The translations under genes and the position numbers were made by a program. The notes under the pieces are model-generated. The model was given only the letters and a program-made list of their open reading frames with translations. It ran no database searches and had not been told where the DNA came from. From positions 45,025,071 through 45,089,070 of the forward strand of contig OZ024880.1 of assembly GCA_964017185.1 (NCBI GenBank): DNA of 64,000 nt, read 5' to 3'. This document shows positions 10,806 to 22,919 of the stretch, piece by piece; the first letter of the stretch is position 1, and the number at the start of each line of letters is the position of its first letter. Source of the stretch: Rugalucina vietnamica (Eukaryota; Mollusca; Bivalvia; Lucinida; Lucinidae).

Positions 10806-12870
10806 ATGGCCCGTAGCATACTTTGCCACGGACACGGCCACGACACACCAGTTGTATCTCAACACATGGGAGTTAATAGAGCAGATAGAGTCGAGAGGAT
10901 TCACGATTGACTACGTCATGATGGATGGGGGGAGTGCCAATCGTAGTTTGATGGCTTTGATGCTTGGGAAGAACGCTAGAGAAGAAGGATTTTCAACGCC
11001 CAATTTGTTTGATTTCACTAGGTGTATTTCTTTAGTTCAAGACATTAAGCATTGTTTTAAGAAAATTAGAAATGGGATTGAGAGCAGTAAGACGGAAAAC
11101 CAGTCAGCCAAGAAAGGTAGATATTTACTATTAGATGGTCAGCCCATAGTATGGGATCATTTCGAAGCTGCGTTTGCCTTCAACACACAGTCTGGCCTGA
11201 GAATCCACAGGCATCTGATACTGCGTTTACATTATGTTCCCGGCGGCCCCGGCAGCCCCGTTTGCTAGAAACGTAGCGTGCCGTGGAGTTTTGGTAATAT
11301 ATTTCTCTGATTTTCAAGATCCATCACGTTTTGTTACGTTTTCTTACGTTGTATTACGATATCCGTAACAAGCCGTGGTAGTGATAAGCCGGTGTGTCAC
11401 AGAGGCGCTACGGTAAGTTACGTTTATCCACGATCTATCACGGTTATTAGCATGTTCTATTACGTTCTGTTGCGGTCAGTTGCGTTTTGACCAAGGCGTT
11501 ACACGTTATCAAGTTCGGTCTGTCAAGGTCAGTTACGGTCGAAACGTAGACACCGTACAATATAAAGAACATTTTTTTCTTTTGTATAAGATAAGTCATT
11601 TAAAATACACTTAATAACAACCGCGCTCATCAACAACCGACTGCACAGTTGATTAAGAAAGTTCGGGATTGTAATTATTCTTCAATTGCATTGTGCAGCG
11701 TATGGTCTGTATTGCTCACTATAGCGACTGCTCCAATATGAAGGAACTTGTCCCCATGATATGCCTGTTTATCTATAAACTTCTAGCGCCGTGATAACCG
11801 TAACAGAACGTGGCATACGTAGTAGAACGGGGTGAACACCGTCAAAGACCGTAACGCACCGTAACTTAACGCAACAAAACGTGTTGACTATTCCGTAGGA
11901 AACGGGACGAGACGTGAGGCGACCGTGATCGAACGCAACAGAACGTGGAAGAACCGTAGCATGCCGGACTATTCACTAGCTTCCCGTTGCACTACGGACC
12001 GCCTCCACGTTTCGCTACGTCTTGTTACGTTCTGTCACGGTGTGTTACGTTCAACCCGTTTTATCACGGCCCATTACGTTTCTCATTTCCGCCGTGACTG
12101 CCGTGGCAGATTTTTAAACTGTCAAAAATCTGTCACGGTGTCCACGGTTATCCCGGCGTGCTACGTTTGCCTATCCCGTTCTCCTGCGTTGCCTCACGGT
12201 TATCCCGTTTTGCTCACGGTTGTCTGAAACGTGGCCGCCGTGACCGCCGGGAACATAGTGTAAACGCAGTATAACCAAGGAGCATGTCACACTGACGCCC
12301 AGTAACAAGATGCGCAACAATCTCGCCACACAGGTTCTGGACAAAGACATGCTGTATCTGATGAAAGCATACCAGGCCAGCTTGCCACAGCCAGAACAAC
12401 TTTCCTCTACCGTAAACTTGTTAGAGAGTACCAGTACAATGGTGGACTTCTTCATGGACCAGAACAGGCCGGTAAGTAACAAAGATCCGCGGCTGGGGGA
12501 GCTCGAGAAGGCACTGTGTTTCTTTAACACATGGGAGGCTGCTACTAAAGAACCAAGAAACCTGCTGTCAAGGGAGTGCCGGGATGACCTAAATTCAGCT
12601 ATAACCGGTTTCATCAAGATGTGTGAAAGAGTTTTGGTCCACGGAGATTTGATAAAACCAGGCTACTTTAACTCGGATATTGTAGAAAATTTCTTCTGCC
12701 AACAGCGGGGCATTCGACGCGGGAGCAACACAAACCCGACTGTGCTACAGTATGGACCGGCGGTCAATGCTATCTGCTTGGGTCAGACGACCGTGTCTCG
12801 AAAGAGTAATTCGAGCACGTCGGCGCATTTCTTCAAAGCCACTATGCCAGGAAAGCTAAAGAAGGAGTGA
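10806..12870 (+). pseudogene. P-element/THAP9-type transposase, interrupted
   Basis: The exon follows the acceptor acttttcag at 10805. Part 1 (10806-11219) reads WPVAYFATDTATTHQLYL, then DYVMMDGGSANRSL, HCFKKIRNGIESSK and WDHFEAAFAFNTQSGLRIH. Part 2 (12273-12870) reads KMRNNLATQVLDKDMLYL, FFNTWEAA and DIVENFFCQQRG and ends in TGA. These are the catalytic RNase H-like region and C-terminal ENFF segment of P-type (THAP9) transposases, which cut and paste DNA in the nucleus. The THAP zinc finger and earlier exons are absent. A 1051-bp MITE splits the ORF; taking it out would leave the frame open. It lies head-to-head with the helicase gene, about 275 bp away. Confidence 0.8.
11220..12270. mobile_element. 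1051-bp MITE inside the transposase
   Basis: The perfect outer ends begin ACTGCGTTTACA and run for about 27 bp with one mismatch. AT occurs on both sides (11218-11219, 12271-12272), which fits a 2-bp target-site duplication. The interior has no ORF of note but is filled with short motifs close to tacgttctgttacggt, pointing one way near each end and the other way in the middle. Such subterminal repeats are often transposase-binding sites (inference). Confidence 0.8.
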
Positions 12871-12925
12871 AACGCTACCTTATCATGTTAATAACTATAT
12901 ACATTAAACTGGAATCCTCCCAATG

Positions 12926-13475
12926 GTAAGTATTGTATTTGATTGATTTGTTGCTTTTCGCCCCATTCAACATTGAAGCTTATGTCGGCACGTTTCTTTA
13001 AGTCAGGCCTCCCTCATGTATATGAAGGTAAAAGTAGGCAATGATCAGGAAATGGCGCAGTCAGAAAGAAATTCCCCTTGCCTCTCGTGGTAAGTATTGT
13101 ATTTGATTGACTTGTTGCTTTTCGCCCCAGTCAACTGTGAAGGTTATGTCGGGACGTTTCTTTAGATCAGGCCTAAGTGGTTTCACAGGTCAGATGCTCC
13201 TTCATGTATATGAAGGTAAAAGTAGGCAATGACCAGGAAATGGCGCAGTCAGAAAGAAATTCCCCTTGGCTGACTGGTTTTCTCTCGTGGTAAGTATTGT
13301 AATTGATTGATTTGTTGCTTTTCGCCCCAGTCAACAGTGAAGGTTATATCGGGACGTTTCTTTAGGTCAGGCCTAAGTGGTTTCACAGGTCAGATATGAA
13401 GGTAAAAGTAGGCAATGATCAGGAAATGGTGCGATCAAAAAGAAATTTTCCTTGGCTGACAGGTTTTCCATCTTT
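12926..13475 (+). repeat. Three tandem units of 165-200 bp
   Basis: Each unit runs from aagtattgtatttgattga through ttgcttttcgccccagtcaa and gtcgggacgtttctt to aaagtaggcaatgatcagg. Units start at 12926, 13090 and 13290; the first has an internal deletion. The end of each unit is the start of family 4. Confidence 0.75.
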
Positions 13476-13543
13476 AACACTGCTTTCAATCCCAGCCAAT
13501 ATGTCAGGTTCGTCGACCACGGATTGAACTATTTTTACATAAT

Positions 13544-13777
13544 TGAGCCACCTGGTGGAAAAACCAACAATGTGGTTTCCGAACAGGTCCGACACAAACC
13601 GGCCTGTACAGTCACAGAAAAGAGCTAGAAGCTTGAAAATTTGGAGTTAAGTAGGAGGAATTGTACTATCCGAGTAGCGAAAACAAAGCCGCTGACCAGC
13701 TTCGCGTTTACCGCGAAGCTGATCTGCGCCTTTGTTTTCGCCTAGACAGATTGTTGGTTTTCCCATGTGGCGGCTCA
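13544..13777. mobile_element. Hairpin MITE family 2, copy 1
   Basis: The family runs from TGAGCCGCCTCATG to its complement, with aaaaccaacaat next inside. About 235 bp. It holds an off-centre perfect or near-perfect hairpin of about 65 bp (gcgaaaacaaaggcgctgat...). The loop side here is cgcGTTTACCgcg. Confidence 0.85.
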
Positions 13778-14226
13778 ATTATATTACTTAAATTGGGTAT
13801 AGCTCAATTTCGACCTCAGACGCGTCAAAATATCGACGAGTCTACTAAGTAGCGCGTAAAGGATATTCAGATTGTAACAGTATACATACTTCGAAGTGTA
13901 ACGGAAAACATTTCGTACTGACTTACCTTTCACGTGCTACTTCATGGACTCGTCGATCTTTTGACGCGTCTGATGTCAAAACAACTGAGCTATACTTAGA
14001 CGGATCAAAGATCCGGCGGATGCACGGAGTATCAATTGAAAACTTATTCCTTTTTTTTTTATCTGGGATAAAGAATACACAATGAATACCATGAATATTC
14101 AATGAATAGGATAGAGTCAAATACTTTTATTGCAACCAATCAATGGCCATTTCTGCTTTCGTTCGATATTGGACTCTGTAGTCCATGAAGTTGTTAGAGG
14201 AAAGAAAATCGGGACGAAACGCCGCA

Positions 14227-14316
14227 ATGTTTCCAGTCTGCTTCTGTGACTGTAAAAGCCGGTTTGTGTCAGACCTGGTCGGAAACCCAAATTGTTGGTT
14301 TTCCCAAGTATTAACA
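14227..14316. mobile_element. Hairpin MITE family 2, end fragment
   Basis: Only the gtgactgtaaaagccggttt ... ttgttggttttccca part is present. Confidence 0.6.
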
Positions 14317-14400
14317 GCACGTGTGCGCGTGAATTGCAATATTAATGCATGACTTTCCCTTCACGTATTTATGCAATAATACTTGTTACATACGCAAGTT

Positions 14401-14687
14401 TTTTTTTTGTTTTTGTTTTTTTTTTTTTTGTTGTTTTTTTTTTATTCAGTTTTACGTCCATTTCAAGATTATTTCAGCTCATATGAGACGGGCCAATCAG
14501 TAGATGGGGCGAAAACGGGAGAACCCCGAGAAAAAACACCTGACACACCCGCAAGCAGAACTTGGCTTGTCTCACATGTGGCCAGAGCGGGGCTCGAACC
14601 CACACCAGACACAGCGGTGAGATGATCGAGTGATTAAGATCGAGTGATTAAGAAGCAGCGTTCTTAACCGCTCGGCCACGGGGTCCG
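14401..14687 (-). mobile_element. SINE family B with 12-bp target-site duplication
   Basis: The head on the minus strand reads ccgtggccgagcggttaag with box B ggttcgagccc (14590-14600), like a class II (Leu/Ser) tRNA. The extra-arm region has a 14-bp duplication (gatcgagtgattaa). The tail is attatttcagctcatatgag. CATACGCAAGTT flanks both sides. Confidence 0.9.
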
Positions 14688-15005
14688 CATACGCAAGTTG
14701 TGTATTTTAGATGTATCAAGACTTTAAAATACGTACTGAGTTACTGAGTTGTTGTTAAACAACAAATGACATGATCAAATGATGATGCTATTCGGCATAC
14801 TGGTTATCCAGAGACAACCAATGTGAATGAGAACAACTAACACAGATGAAACAGTGATTTTTTTCGCTATAATACCGACTCCGGTTTTAGGAGTTGTTCC
14901 CAATTGCAAAAAGTATCTTTTTTCCCCAAATGTACATGTATGGTTCAAAGTTCCCAATCCTAGAAAGTTTCCCAATCAGGCTATAACAACTGCAACCATA
15001 ATTTA

Positions 15006-15362
15006 AGCCCCGTTTACACATTCACGATTTTTGGCTACGGTGCCGCTACGATTCGCCACGATTTGTAAAATCGTCGTGTACCGTGGTGCACCGTGGTCAT
15101 TCGTAGTAGAACCGTGGTGAATCGTGGTGAATCTTGATGAATCGTGATAATTCGGGAAACTCTACGGCAGCGCTACGGAAGTTTTAAACTGTTTAAAACA
15201 TTCGTGGCGTACCGTGGCGAATCGTGGTGGTAAATGGGCGTGGCCTAATTCGTAGCGCAACCGTAGCGGAATCGTGCTTATTCGTACTGACACCGTAGCT
15301 ATATTCGTGGCTATTCGTGAGAGATCGTAGCCAATCGTGGAGCTCCGTAGCGAAACCGTGAA
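15006..15362. mobile_element. Related CGT-motif repeat, one end recognised
   Basis: It begins cgtttacacattcacg and is packed with variants of attcgtggc, accgtagc and aatcgtggt. The style and the gtttaca start resemble the 11.2-kb MITE. I did not find the matching right end, so it may be truncated. Confidence 0.5.
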
Positions 15363-15860
15363 ATTTTGTCACAATATTATTTCATGATTTGTCGTAGTTG
15401 AATGTTAAAATGCAATTTGGTTTTATGCTTTTCGATGTTTTGCAATGCTTTTGTATATAACCAAATGCATTTTTCTCTCATAAGTACAAGTGTGCATTCT
15501 ACTGTTGTCACTTAAAAGGTACGTGACCAAGTGACGTTAAATGCCGAAAAACAAGCACTTTTCGGGTACTGAAAATCAATGCCAATTTCTGGCGCTGAAC
15601 TGTAGGTTTCAACAAAATTTTATATTGCCATACACCCATCGGACATCGGACGCCCGCGCGCGCGGGCCAGGCAAAATGCCCTGGGGCGTGTTCCCGCGCA
15701 TGCGCACCAAAGTCTCAGATTTGATAACAAATAAAAAAATCGATTTATTTTAATGATGATTGACACAAAAGTTTTCACATAAATAACCAATTTAAAAGAT
15801 GAGAGGAAAAATAAAGTTGCGTTAGATGTGGAACTCAGAAATATTTCACTGTCCTGGATA

Positions 15861-16095
15861 TGAGCCACCGCACCAGAAAAACAACAATCTGCAAATGCGA
15901 AAACAAAGAAGCAGATCTGCTGGGCAGTAACTGCACAGTTGATCAGCGCCTTTGTTTTCGCTCCATAGAGTATGATACCTCTGCTTTCCATATCTGAAAT
16001 TTCAAGCTTCTAATCTGCTTCAGTGACTGTAAAAGCCGGGTTGCGTCAGACCTGGTCGGAAACCCAAATTGGTGGTTTTCCCATGCGAAGGCTCA
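15861..16095. mobile_element. Hairpin MITE family 2, copy 3
   Basis: Full length. Termini tgagccaccg and gaaggctca. The hairpin has several mismatches. Confidence 0.8.
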
Positions 16096-17109
16096 TATGT
16101 CATCATGTATATATTGTGTGTCGCGTCCTCACGGGCTTCTAGCCTACTTGATTTGAATGCATTATGTTTCTGTTATTATATAGTGTACTATATATTAAAT
16201 AGACTTTTGCAGGCTTCATCGGAGTTATGCAATTGTCCTACAGTGTTATTTCTTTTACTTAATTTCATTCACAGTTCCCAGAAATCACATCACACAATTT
16301 CCAGAGGCTTCACAATATTTTGACGTTAATATGAATAGCAAGCCTGTTCATAAATGTAAAAACAAATCAAATTATACTCAGATTGATTTCCCAAAATACA
16401 ATGAATGGTTGTTGTAAGTAACTACTTGCTTGTTGAATCACGCAGCTTTACTTTTTTGATCTTACTAAATTTTACCAAGCTTGTTCAGTTCACTTAAGAC
16501 GGTTAACATATTATGTCACGATATAGAGAGGCATCGGTAGTTGTGACAAAGCATTTGTCCCAAAGTATGTATCAGTCAAGATAACGATTGTCCACAGCCC
16601 CCGGGTTAGGCTGGGGTGGGCTAGACGGGTTTTAATCTTTGCAATATCACTGCACTGTATGAGCATAATACGGCATTGCAATGTAGGGTAAGCAGACTGT
16701 GTGGGAAAAGGGAAATGAAATTCCCCGCAGTTGGGATACACCTGACAATGACAAGCGCATTTCATGTGTGAACGATGTTTTGGCAAACTCTGGCCATAAA
16801 AGCTGACAAGCAATCATCAGTTGTACAAGGACGCATCCAGCCACCAACATTTTTTCATTATCATTTTATGCTGAATTCATATAGTTTGAGATGAATGAAT
16901 GAATAAATGAATGTGATTTTCATGAAATGAAAATGAGCTGGATCACCATGATTATTGACACATATTCAACATAAGCAGGTAAGTCTCTACAAAAAGTTGC
17001 TGAAGTACACGGGAAGTATCGAAAGTAAACTGTAAGTTATATCAAAACATATTTGTATTTCAAACTGGGCCGAAATAGGGGCGTTACTAGGTCTGATTGT
17101 GTTCTGCGT
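16096..17109. other. No gene or known repeat identified
   Basis: Mixed AT-rich sequence with short ORFs only. gaatgaatgaataaatgaatg at 16890 is a short simple repeat. Confidence 0.4.
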
Positions 17110-17260
17110 AGAGAGAAATGATTCAGTGGTAGAGCGTCTAACTTCGATACGGTCTTGATCAAAACCCTTCACTAGATACGAACAGTGATCTCCGCCCCGA
17201 CATGACTTCCCGACATGACTGAAAATTGTTGTAAGGATCGTAGCTATTATGGATTATGAT
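17110..17260 (+). mobile_element. SINE family A, old copy
   Basis: cagtggtagagcgtctaac is the tRNA-like head and gacatgactgaaaattgttg the tail. Confidence 0.55.
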
Positions 17261-17654
17261 TGACTGTGAGCTTTGTAACAACAACAATGGACCGCTTCTA
17301 AACTATCTATACTTGGTAAGAATGAAAGGTGCATTTTACCAAGTTTTTTAAAGTAAAAATATTTGGCATTAAATTGTGTGAGAGAAACAAGGCAAAATAA
17401 AGTTTCGCAATTCCTGAGAATCGACAAATCGCACGCTAACTGTGCCCAATCCTCGTAGACATCTTTTGAAACATTGCAGCATAGACATGACTTAGATTAA
17501 ATAATTGTAGTTATTGATCTAACCTCTTGATCAATAAACCGGGGAGGGTCAAATTTCCACTGATGAACTTATCTAAAAGAGTAGACGTAGAAATCAACGC
17601 TCACTTATCCTGAGCGAGTACATGTACAAATGCATATTCCTCAGTGGCATATTC

Positions 17655-17792
17655 ACACCCCAGACAATAAGGGACTTTCGGGTGTGCCAGGTGGTTTTTC
17701 TCGGGGTCTCCCGTTTTCGCCCACCTACTGATTGGCCTGTCTCATATGAGCTGAAATAATCTTGAGAGGGACGTAAAACTGAATTAAAAAAA
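17655..17792 (+). mobile_element. SINE family B, 3' part
   Basis: ctgattggcctgtctcatat ... gacgtaaaactgaatt followed by poly-A. The head is missing. Confidence 0.7.
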
Positions 17793-17889
17793 AAACAAAA
17801 ACTGGAATGACCCCCCCCCCCCACGTCTGAATTTCTCCGCTTCAAATGTAAGACGTTTGTGTGTCTAAGTTTACATCTCTTCTAAGAGC

Positions 17890-18024
17890 CATTACGAAAA
17901 CTTACCCGTGCAATATACAGAACTCTTTAGAGCTTTAAAATTAAAAATTTTCATTTGAAAAAAAGATACTTGTAATAGTTTTGCTCTAATGGTGTACATA
18001 TTGCACGGACGTGTAAGCGTTATG
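17890..18024. mobile_element. Foldback MITE family 1, copy without the hairpin core
   Basis: It has both termini (cattacgaaaacttaccc, gtgtaagcgttatg) but lacks the whole GC-rich palindrome. Confidence 0.6.
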
Positions 18025-19520
18025 TCTGGGCCAATCTCCTCTGGTCGAGCCCCATTACCTGTTGTGTTATTTACAATTTACCGTTTTAACAGTAAACTAT
18101 TCTGATCTGATTCTGTTCTTGAAAATATATGCATGGTCACTCCGGAACTCGCTAAAAATGAACCACTGCAGCAGCAACAACAACAAATTCAGTGGTCTAC
18201 AAACTTATATAGACACCCTGGTGTGGGCATTTTGGCATTCCAGAAATAAACTGAAATAAGATGACTTACTAAGCAAGCCAGTATCACAAATCCCGCATTT
18301 CTAAGCCTACATTCCAGTAATGAAGGTCCGTACTGGATGGAAGAATAAGTTGTTAAACCGATGATTGTTTTTTTTTTATTATTAATTTATTTTATTTTAT
18401 TATTTACTTATTTATTTATTTTTTTCACTAACTGAGCTAGGGCGATCGTTTTGGGGCGTATTTCAATTTGTGTTCTATTCTATTCTCATTTTTATCGATT
18501 TCCCCGTATGGGGCCCCTGACATTGAGCTCGACCAAAAAGACGTCATCATTACATCACAGGGTCAAAGGCAATGGACTCTCGTTTGTGAAATCTTGACGC
18601 ATACAAGATTTATTCAGAATATGTGTAAACGGATCGGATTACGCCCTGATTCAAAGCCTTCCCAATGCGAAAGGAATCAATGGTAAGTGATAGAATTTAA
18701 AAGCGATCCATTGTTTGTTTGCCGTTTTTTTCGTCTTGAAAACATTGAAACTACAACTTAACAAAGTTCTTGAATGCATGTTCCTGTCATGATTTTCCTG
18801 AATATCTAAATATCTAACTTTCAATGACTTGCAAGGTGCTCTCAGCTTGCAAGGTGCTCTCAGCTGATCTGATGACAAAGAATGGGGGGGGGGGGTCTGA
18901 CTCGTTCGTCCGTTTACCTGAGCAAAACCGTTTTACCGGTTCCACATTGTCCAGAAATAAACACATTATGACCTGTTTTCGCCAAATTCGTCGCTGTCAA
19001 CTCTTGCTTGGGCAGCTATCTTTCAAAGAGTAGCGTAACAGAACGTTTCGACGTTATCTTCACCCGCAAAATTTACTGCAGAATAGGTGGGCGCGTCAAC
19101 GGAACTCAAGGAGGGAATGAGGTCGTTTGGACAGTTGCTTACCTGGTCAATATATTCTATATTGACTTATACTAAGATTATAATTATATATAGGACTTCA
19201 AGCGCCTGTGGTCTGTTTCACCCGATCATTTACCTGTTTGTATGTAAACAATACCACGTGATTGTCAGTAGTGAATATGTATGAACAGACAATAGCTCAG
19301 GCGGGCTATTTGCCCAGCACCATGGACTGTGTAAACATGTATGTAAATAGTCAAATTATGCCTTGTGGAGCAGTAAATGAAAGTTTTAAAATAAATGACC
19401 ATGTAACAAAGCTGGACTTGTATGTTTAAAGGGATTTATTTATTTATTTATTTATTTTTTTTTTTTTTTTTTTAATCTTTATAAAATGATATAAGTCTTA
19501 TTATTGTGAACCTTGATATG
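18025..19520. other. No confident gene
   Basis: An open stretch at 18490-18683 ends with a good donor (caatg/gtaagtg) but I found no convincing acceptor or domain. Simple repeats at 18370-18420 and 19438-19475. A 17-bp tandem copy at 18830-18864. Confidence 0.35.
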
Positions 19521-19523
19521 AAA

Positions 19524-19690
19524 AAGTAGAAGAAAGTAATTATCTGGACATGGCGCGATCAGTACGAAATCCCAATCCTATTCCAAAAACCAAGATGGGA
19601 AAAATAAATTGACACTCAGCTACTACATGTGCTAACACAAAAAGAATATATCGTTTCCGAGTGAGAAGCATTGGCGACTCAAGTTCTACA
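19524..19690 (+). repeat. Repeat family 4, worn copy
   Basis: aaaagtagaagaaagtaatt ... aatatatcgtttccgagtg follows the first third of the family. Confidence 0.45.
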
Positions 19691-19790
19691 TAGTTTGCGT
19701 ACATAATGACCTTTAGCTGCAATTAGATTTACTGACGCCAATTTTGGACACCCTTTACATGTCTAACAAAATCATAATATGGGTAATAAA

Positions 19791-20084
19791 CATCAGGAAA
19801 ACATGTCCGTATAATGTTTACCCCCCTTGAACCCCACTTTTATATAGCAAAACTGGGGTTTGCAGGGGTATACCTATTTTTCTTATTTTTGCTCCGAAAC
19901 ATAGATTGTGGGTACTCGGTAGAACCGCCTCGCCGAGGCGGTTCTAACGTGTACCCACAATCTATGTTGTGAGCAAAAATAAGAAAAATATCACAGATTT
20001 TCTACTGTTTTTTTTTTTTTTTTTTTTTTCAATTTTTACAACTTAAAAAATCTCTGTATATTGCATGGGCGTGTTTTCGTAATG
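19791..20084. mobile_element. Foldback MITE family 1, copy 3
   Basis: Full length, opposite orientation to copy 2. A poly-T tract expands one arm. It is followed without a gap by a copy of repeat family 4. Confidence 0.85.
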
Positions 20085-20400
20085 AGTTAAAAGTAAGCAA
20101 TGAGCAGGAAACGAGGGGTGAGGGCGGCGTGCCAGAGAACATATCGTAAGCCAAGTGAGCCTCCATTTCCCAATAGGCGGACGCTCAGTTACCCGAACTA
20201 ACAAATATTATGAAAACGTTGATTAGATGTGCAAACAGCACAACAAATAAAATCATTATCAAACATAAAACAAGTAGAACCACAACAGAAGGAATGACCA
20301 GTAATATAAGATTACTGGGAGGGGCGGAGGGGGCTCACCCTCAGTTTCTGCAGTAGTTCACAACATTTAGTTAGTTGTTCGGTCCTCCTAAAAACCGTCG
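20085..20400 (+). repeat. Repeat family 4, shortened copy
   Basis: aaagtaagcaatgagcagga ... ctcagtttctgcagtagtt. Internal deletion relative to 4738-5130. Confidence 0.6.
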
Positions 20401-20713
20401 TATACCAGAACTCAGGTGAGCGTTAATATATCCAATTGTCCTCTGGTTATATAAGTTAGACATTAGCCTTTTAAGTAGTAAAACGCTCCTTTTCTAGAAC
20501 ACACGAATCTTTCAATTAAAACACCCACATTAAACGTGCGATTTACCAACGCAACGTGAAGAAAAACAATAACTATCGGTCCTTTAAGTTGGTCAAATTA
20601 GCGTACACAGTCCTCTCCAGCACAAACAATCGTTATTAATTTGCAATCATTATTTGAAGTAAAAAACACAAAGAAGGTACAAATTAGCCGTCGAAACCAT
20701 AAACACTTGCGTT

Positions 20714-20715
<2 letters not shown>

Positions 20716-20770
<55 letters not shown>
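20716..20770. repeat. (TTA)n microsatellite
   Basis: About 18 ATT units. Confidence 0.9.
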
Positions 20771-21587
20771 AAACTCGAATTTCTTACCACAACTAAATTG
20801 CACTATGTGTCACCCACTCCGTAGCTGTAATATAGCTGTCTGTTAGGTAGTCCACGCAGCTCCTTTAACTCAAGCATTTGAATACCATCAAATTAAAACA
20901 TCATTAGCTGTTTGAATTTATTTGATTTTATCATTTTTAGTTTAAAAAAAAAACTGTACGGCTCAGAATGGATATATTTTGGTTTGGTCTGCTGTTGCTT
21001 AGAAACCACGTATGTTGCAAATAGGGACTTGAATTGATATAAACTTGTTGGCCTCTGGTGCTATCATTAGTCATCAAAAATCACTGATGACACTGCCCAA
21101 GCAACTATCTTGCAAGGTTTACTTACCCCACCCCCTTACAATAATGTCAGTTTTTCGCATCTATATACACTAGGTGTCTTAATTATATTCAAACGAGCAC
21201 AGCGTCAAATGTAGCCATGATAAAAGCACAAACGTTTCAGCAAACATGTGTGTCCACATGTAACCTATTAAGTCATACCGAGTCGAATTGTTCGTTCCGA
21301 GCTATGGGTCCACTATCATTAATTCTTGAAAGACCCCTGTATCTATTATCTAATAACTCTAAGCACACCCTTGATTGTTTTCATGTCTTATAACTGTTTG
21401 CACATTTTATATGCTTATTCTTTATATCTAATAAAATTCAGGTAACAGTGGCTACCTTTAAGGAAACAGCTGTTCGCACGTTTTAGCTATGTATCCATTC
21501 TTGTCATGTTGAAAGTTTCCTATCCGCCGGGACTTTGTTTCTCATTGCACCAGTTTCTGATCATTACTTTCTTTTAACCTATATATG
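20770..21587. other. No gene identified
   Basis: AT-rich. 21440-21590 resembles a worn reverse copy of repeat family 4 (tgatcattactttctttta). Confidence 0.35.
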
Positions 21588-21812
21588 ACGAATGGATTTT
21601 CCCATCATTATCATTTGGACAAGTCCACTTACATTTTTAGGGGCTTAAGGAGTGATTTTGAATTTCTATTCCATTTTTCCATGAAATTTCTCTAAGCAAA
21701 CGGAATAGCCCCAGATGGGACGCCGCGTTCTGCGGCGTCACATCTGGGGCTATTCTGTTGGCCCATGTCCCATAAAAAGGACGCCAGGCTTAAATGAGTT
21801 AATGTTTCTAAA
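21588..21812. repeat. Hairpin repeat, copy 1
   Basis: The stem at 21703-21760 has aatagccccagatg on one arm and catctggggctatt on the other, with tip gacgccgcgttctgcggcgt. The flanks are shared with 46623-46843. Confidence 0.75.
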
Positions 21813-21894
21813 GGTGCGCCTGCTTTAATGTTGATAATCTTGCTAATAAAACTGATGGAATCGTGTTTACGTAAACAATGACATTTATTATGAA

Positions 21895-22240
21895 GGGTCA
21901 CGTGGTGAATGAGTACAAAGACGCCCACAAAGCCTCTCTGAAGGATTTGTACATACCAATTGGGTCTTGTGGACAGACATTGTATAGGAGCGATCAAAGT
22001 GGCGAGGTCTCATTAACAAAGGAGCAGCTCTCTATGAAAAAAAGAGAAGAAAGCACAGAGAACGCAAAGCCAATACCAATGGGCCACCAGCTGATTCCAT
22101 GACATTGACATGCTCTACTTGCAACCGACAGTTTAGAGCTAGAATTGGCCTAGTCAGCCATCAAAGAACTAACACACACGAACATATTCAAGAAATAATG
22201 ATGGTCTTTCTCATTAGTGAAAGACGAACGGCCGGCCATA
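21895..22240 (+). pseudogene. Copy of the LINE 3' end with the zinc-finger codons
   Basis: It shares aaagcctctctgaaggattt with the 4.4-kb copy and retains CSTCNRQFRARIGLVSHQ in one frame (22099-22180). It is followed by the same 3' sequence (ttcaagaaataatgatggtc). The frames before the finger are shifted. Confidence 0.7.
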
Positions 22241-22381
22241 TCAAGACACTCCTCGACATGTTGAGTCTTACGCGTTGTGAAAGTCATTTCTAAAGACATA
22301 ATGGCACGTTTCCTGGCTACTTGTCCGATGCGCACATGTACTTTCAGACAGCTCTCCAGCGTTAAACCCTTGATCACCAAA

Positions 22382-22725
22382 CATGACGAAGACATGCCCA
22401 TGTAATATACAGAGATTTTTTAAAAAGCAAAAATTGAAATTGTTATTTGAAAACAAAAATTGATTTTTCTTTAAATATTTTCGCTCAAAGCATACATTGT
22501 GGGAACTTGTGAAAACCGCCTGGGCGATGCGGTTCTAACGTATACCCACAATGTATGCTTTGAGCGAAAATATTTAAAGAAAAATCTTCTTTTTTCAAAG
22601 GCGGTTTGAAAGAGTACCAACAATGTATGTTTTGGATCAAAAATAAAACAAATGGTATACCCCCGCAAACCCCAGTTTTTTTATATATGAGGGGGTATAC
22701 ATTTCACGGAAATGTTTTCCTGATG
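22382..22725. mobile_element. Foldback MITE family 1, copy 4 (diverged)
   Basis: It starts catgacgaagacatgccc and has an altered hairpin (gaaaaccgcctgggcgatgc) plus a second copy of the right arm (22580-22640). Confidence 0.75.
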
Positions 22726-22919
22726 ATTGGCAATAAGCATGTTCTTTTTCAAATAATCAAATAAAAATGAAGTTGCTACACATTGACCAATGTGATCTAG
22801 GAAATCCAGGCGGGATGATCTCACCTTCTTCGAGTGCCGCCGTTAGCCAATATCCAACGATGCATATCTCACATTAAAACGTCGACTCTCGGGAGAATGG
22901 TTGTTACACATTTAGTTTG

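Noticed and set aside
10639..10848. Missing P-loop exon of the helicase
   Set aside because: The minus ORF here lacks a GxxGxGKS motif and overlaps the transposase exon start.
14590..14687. Possible real tRNA-Leu/Ser gene on the minus strand
   Set aside because: Box A and B are good, but the acceptor stem does not close, it continues into a SINE body and has retroposition duplications.
15640..15720. CpG island promoter
   Set aside because: The GC patch is under 80 bp with a cgcgcgcg core; too short and with no adjacent gene.
18468..18686. Coding exon with donor at 18683
   Set aside because: Open for 70 codons with a good donor, but no acceptor of quality and no recognisable domain; kept only as a note.
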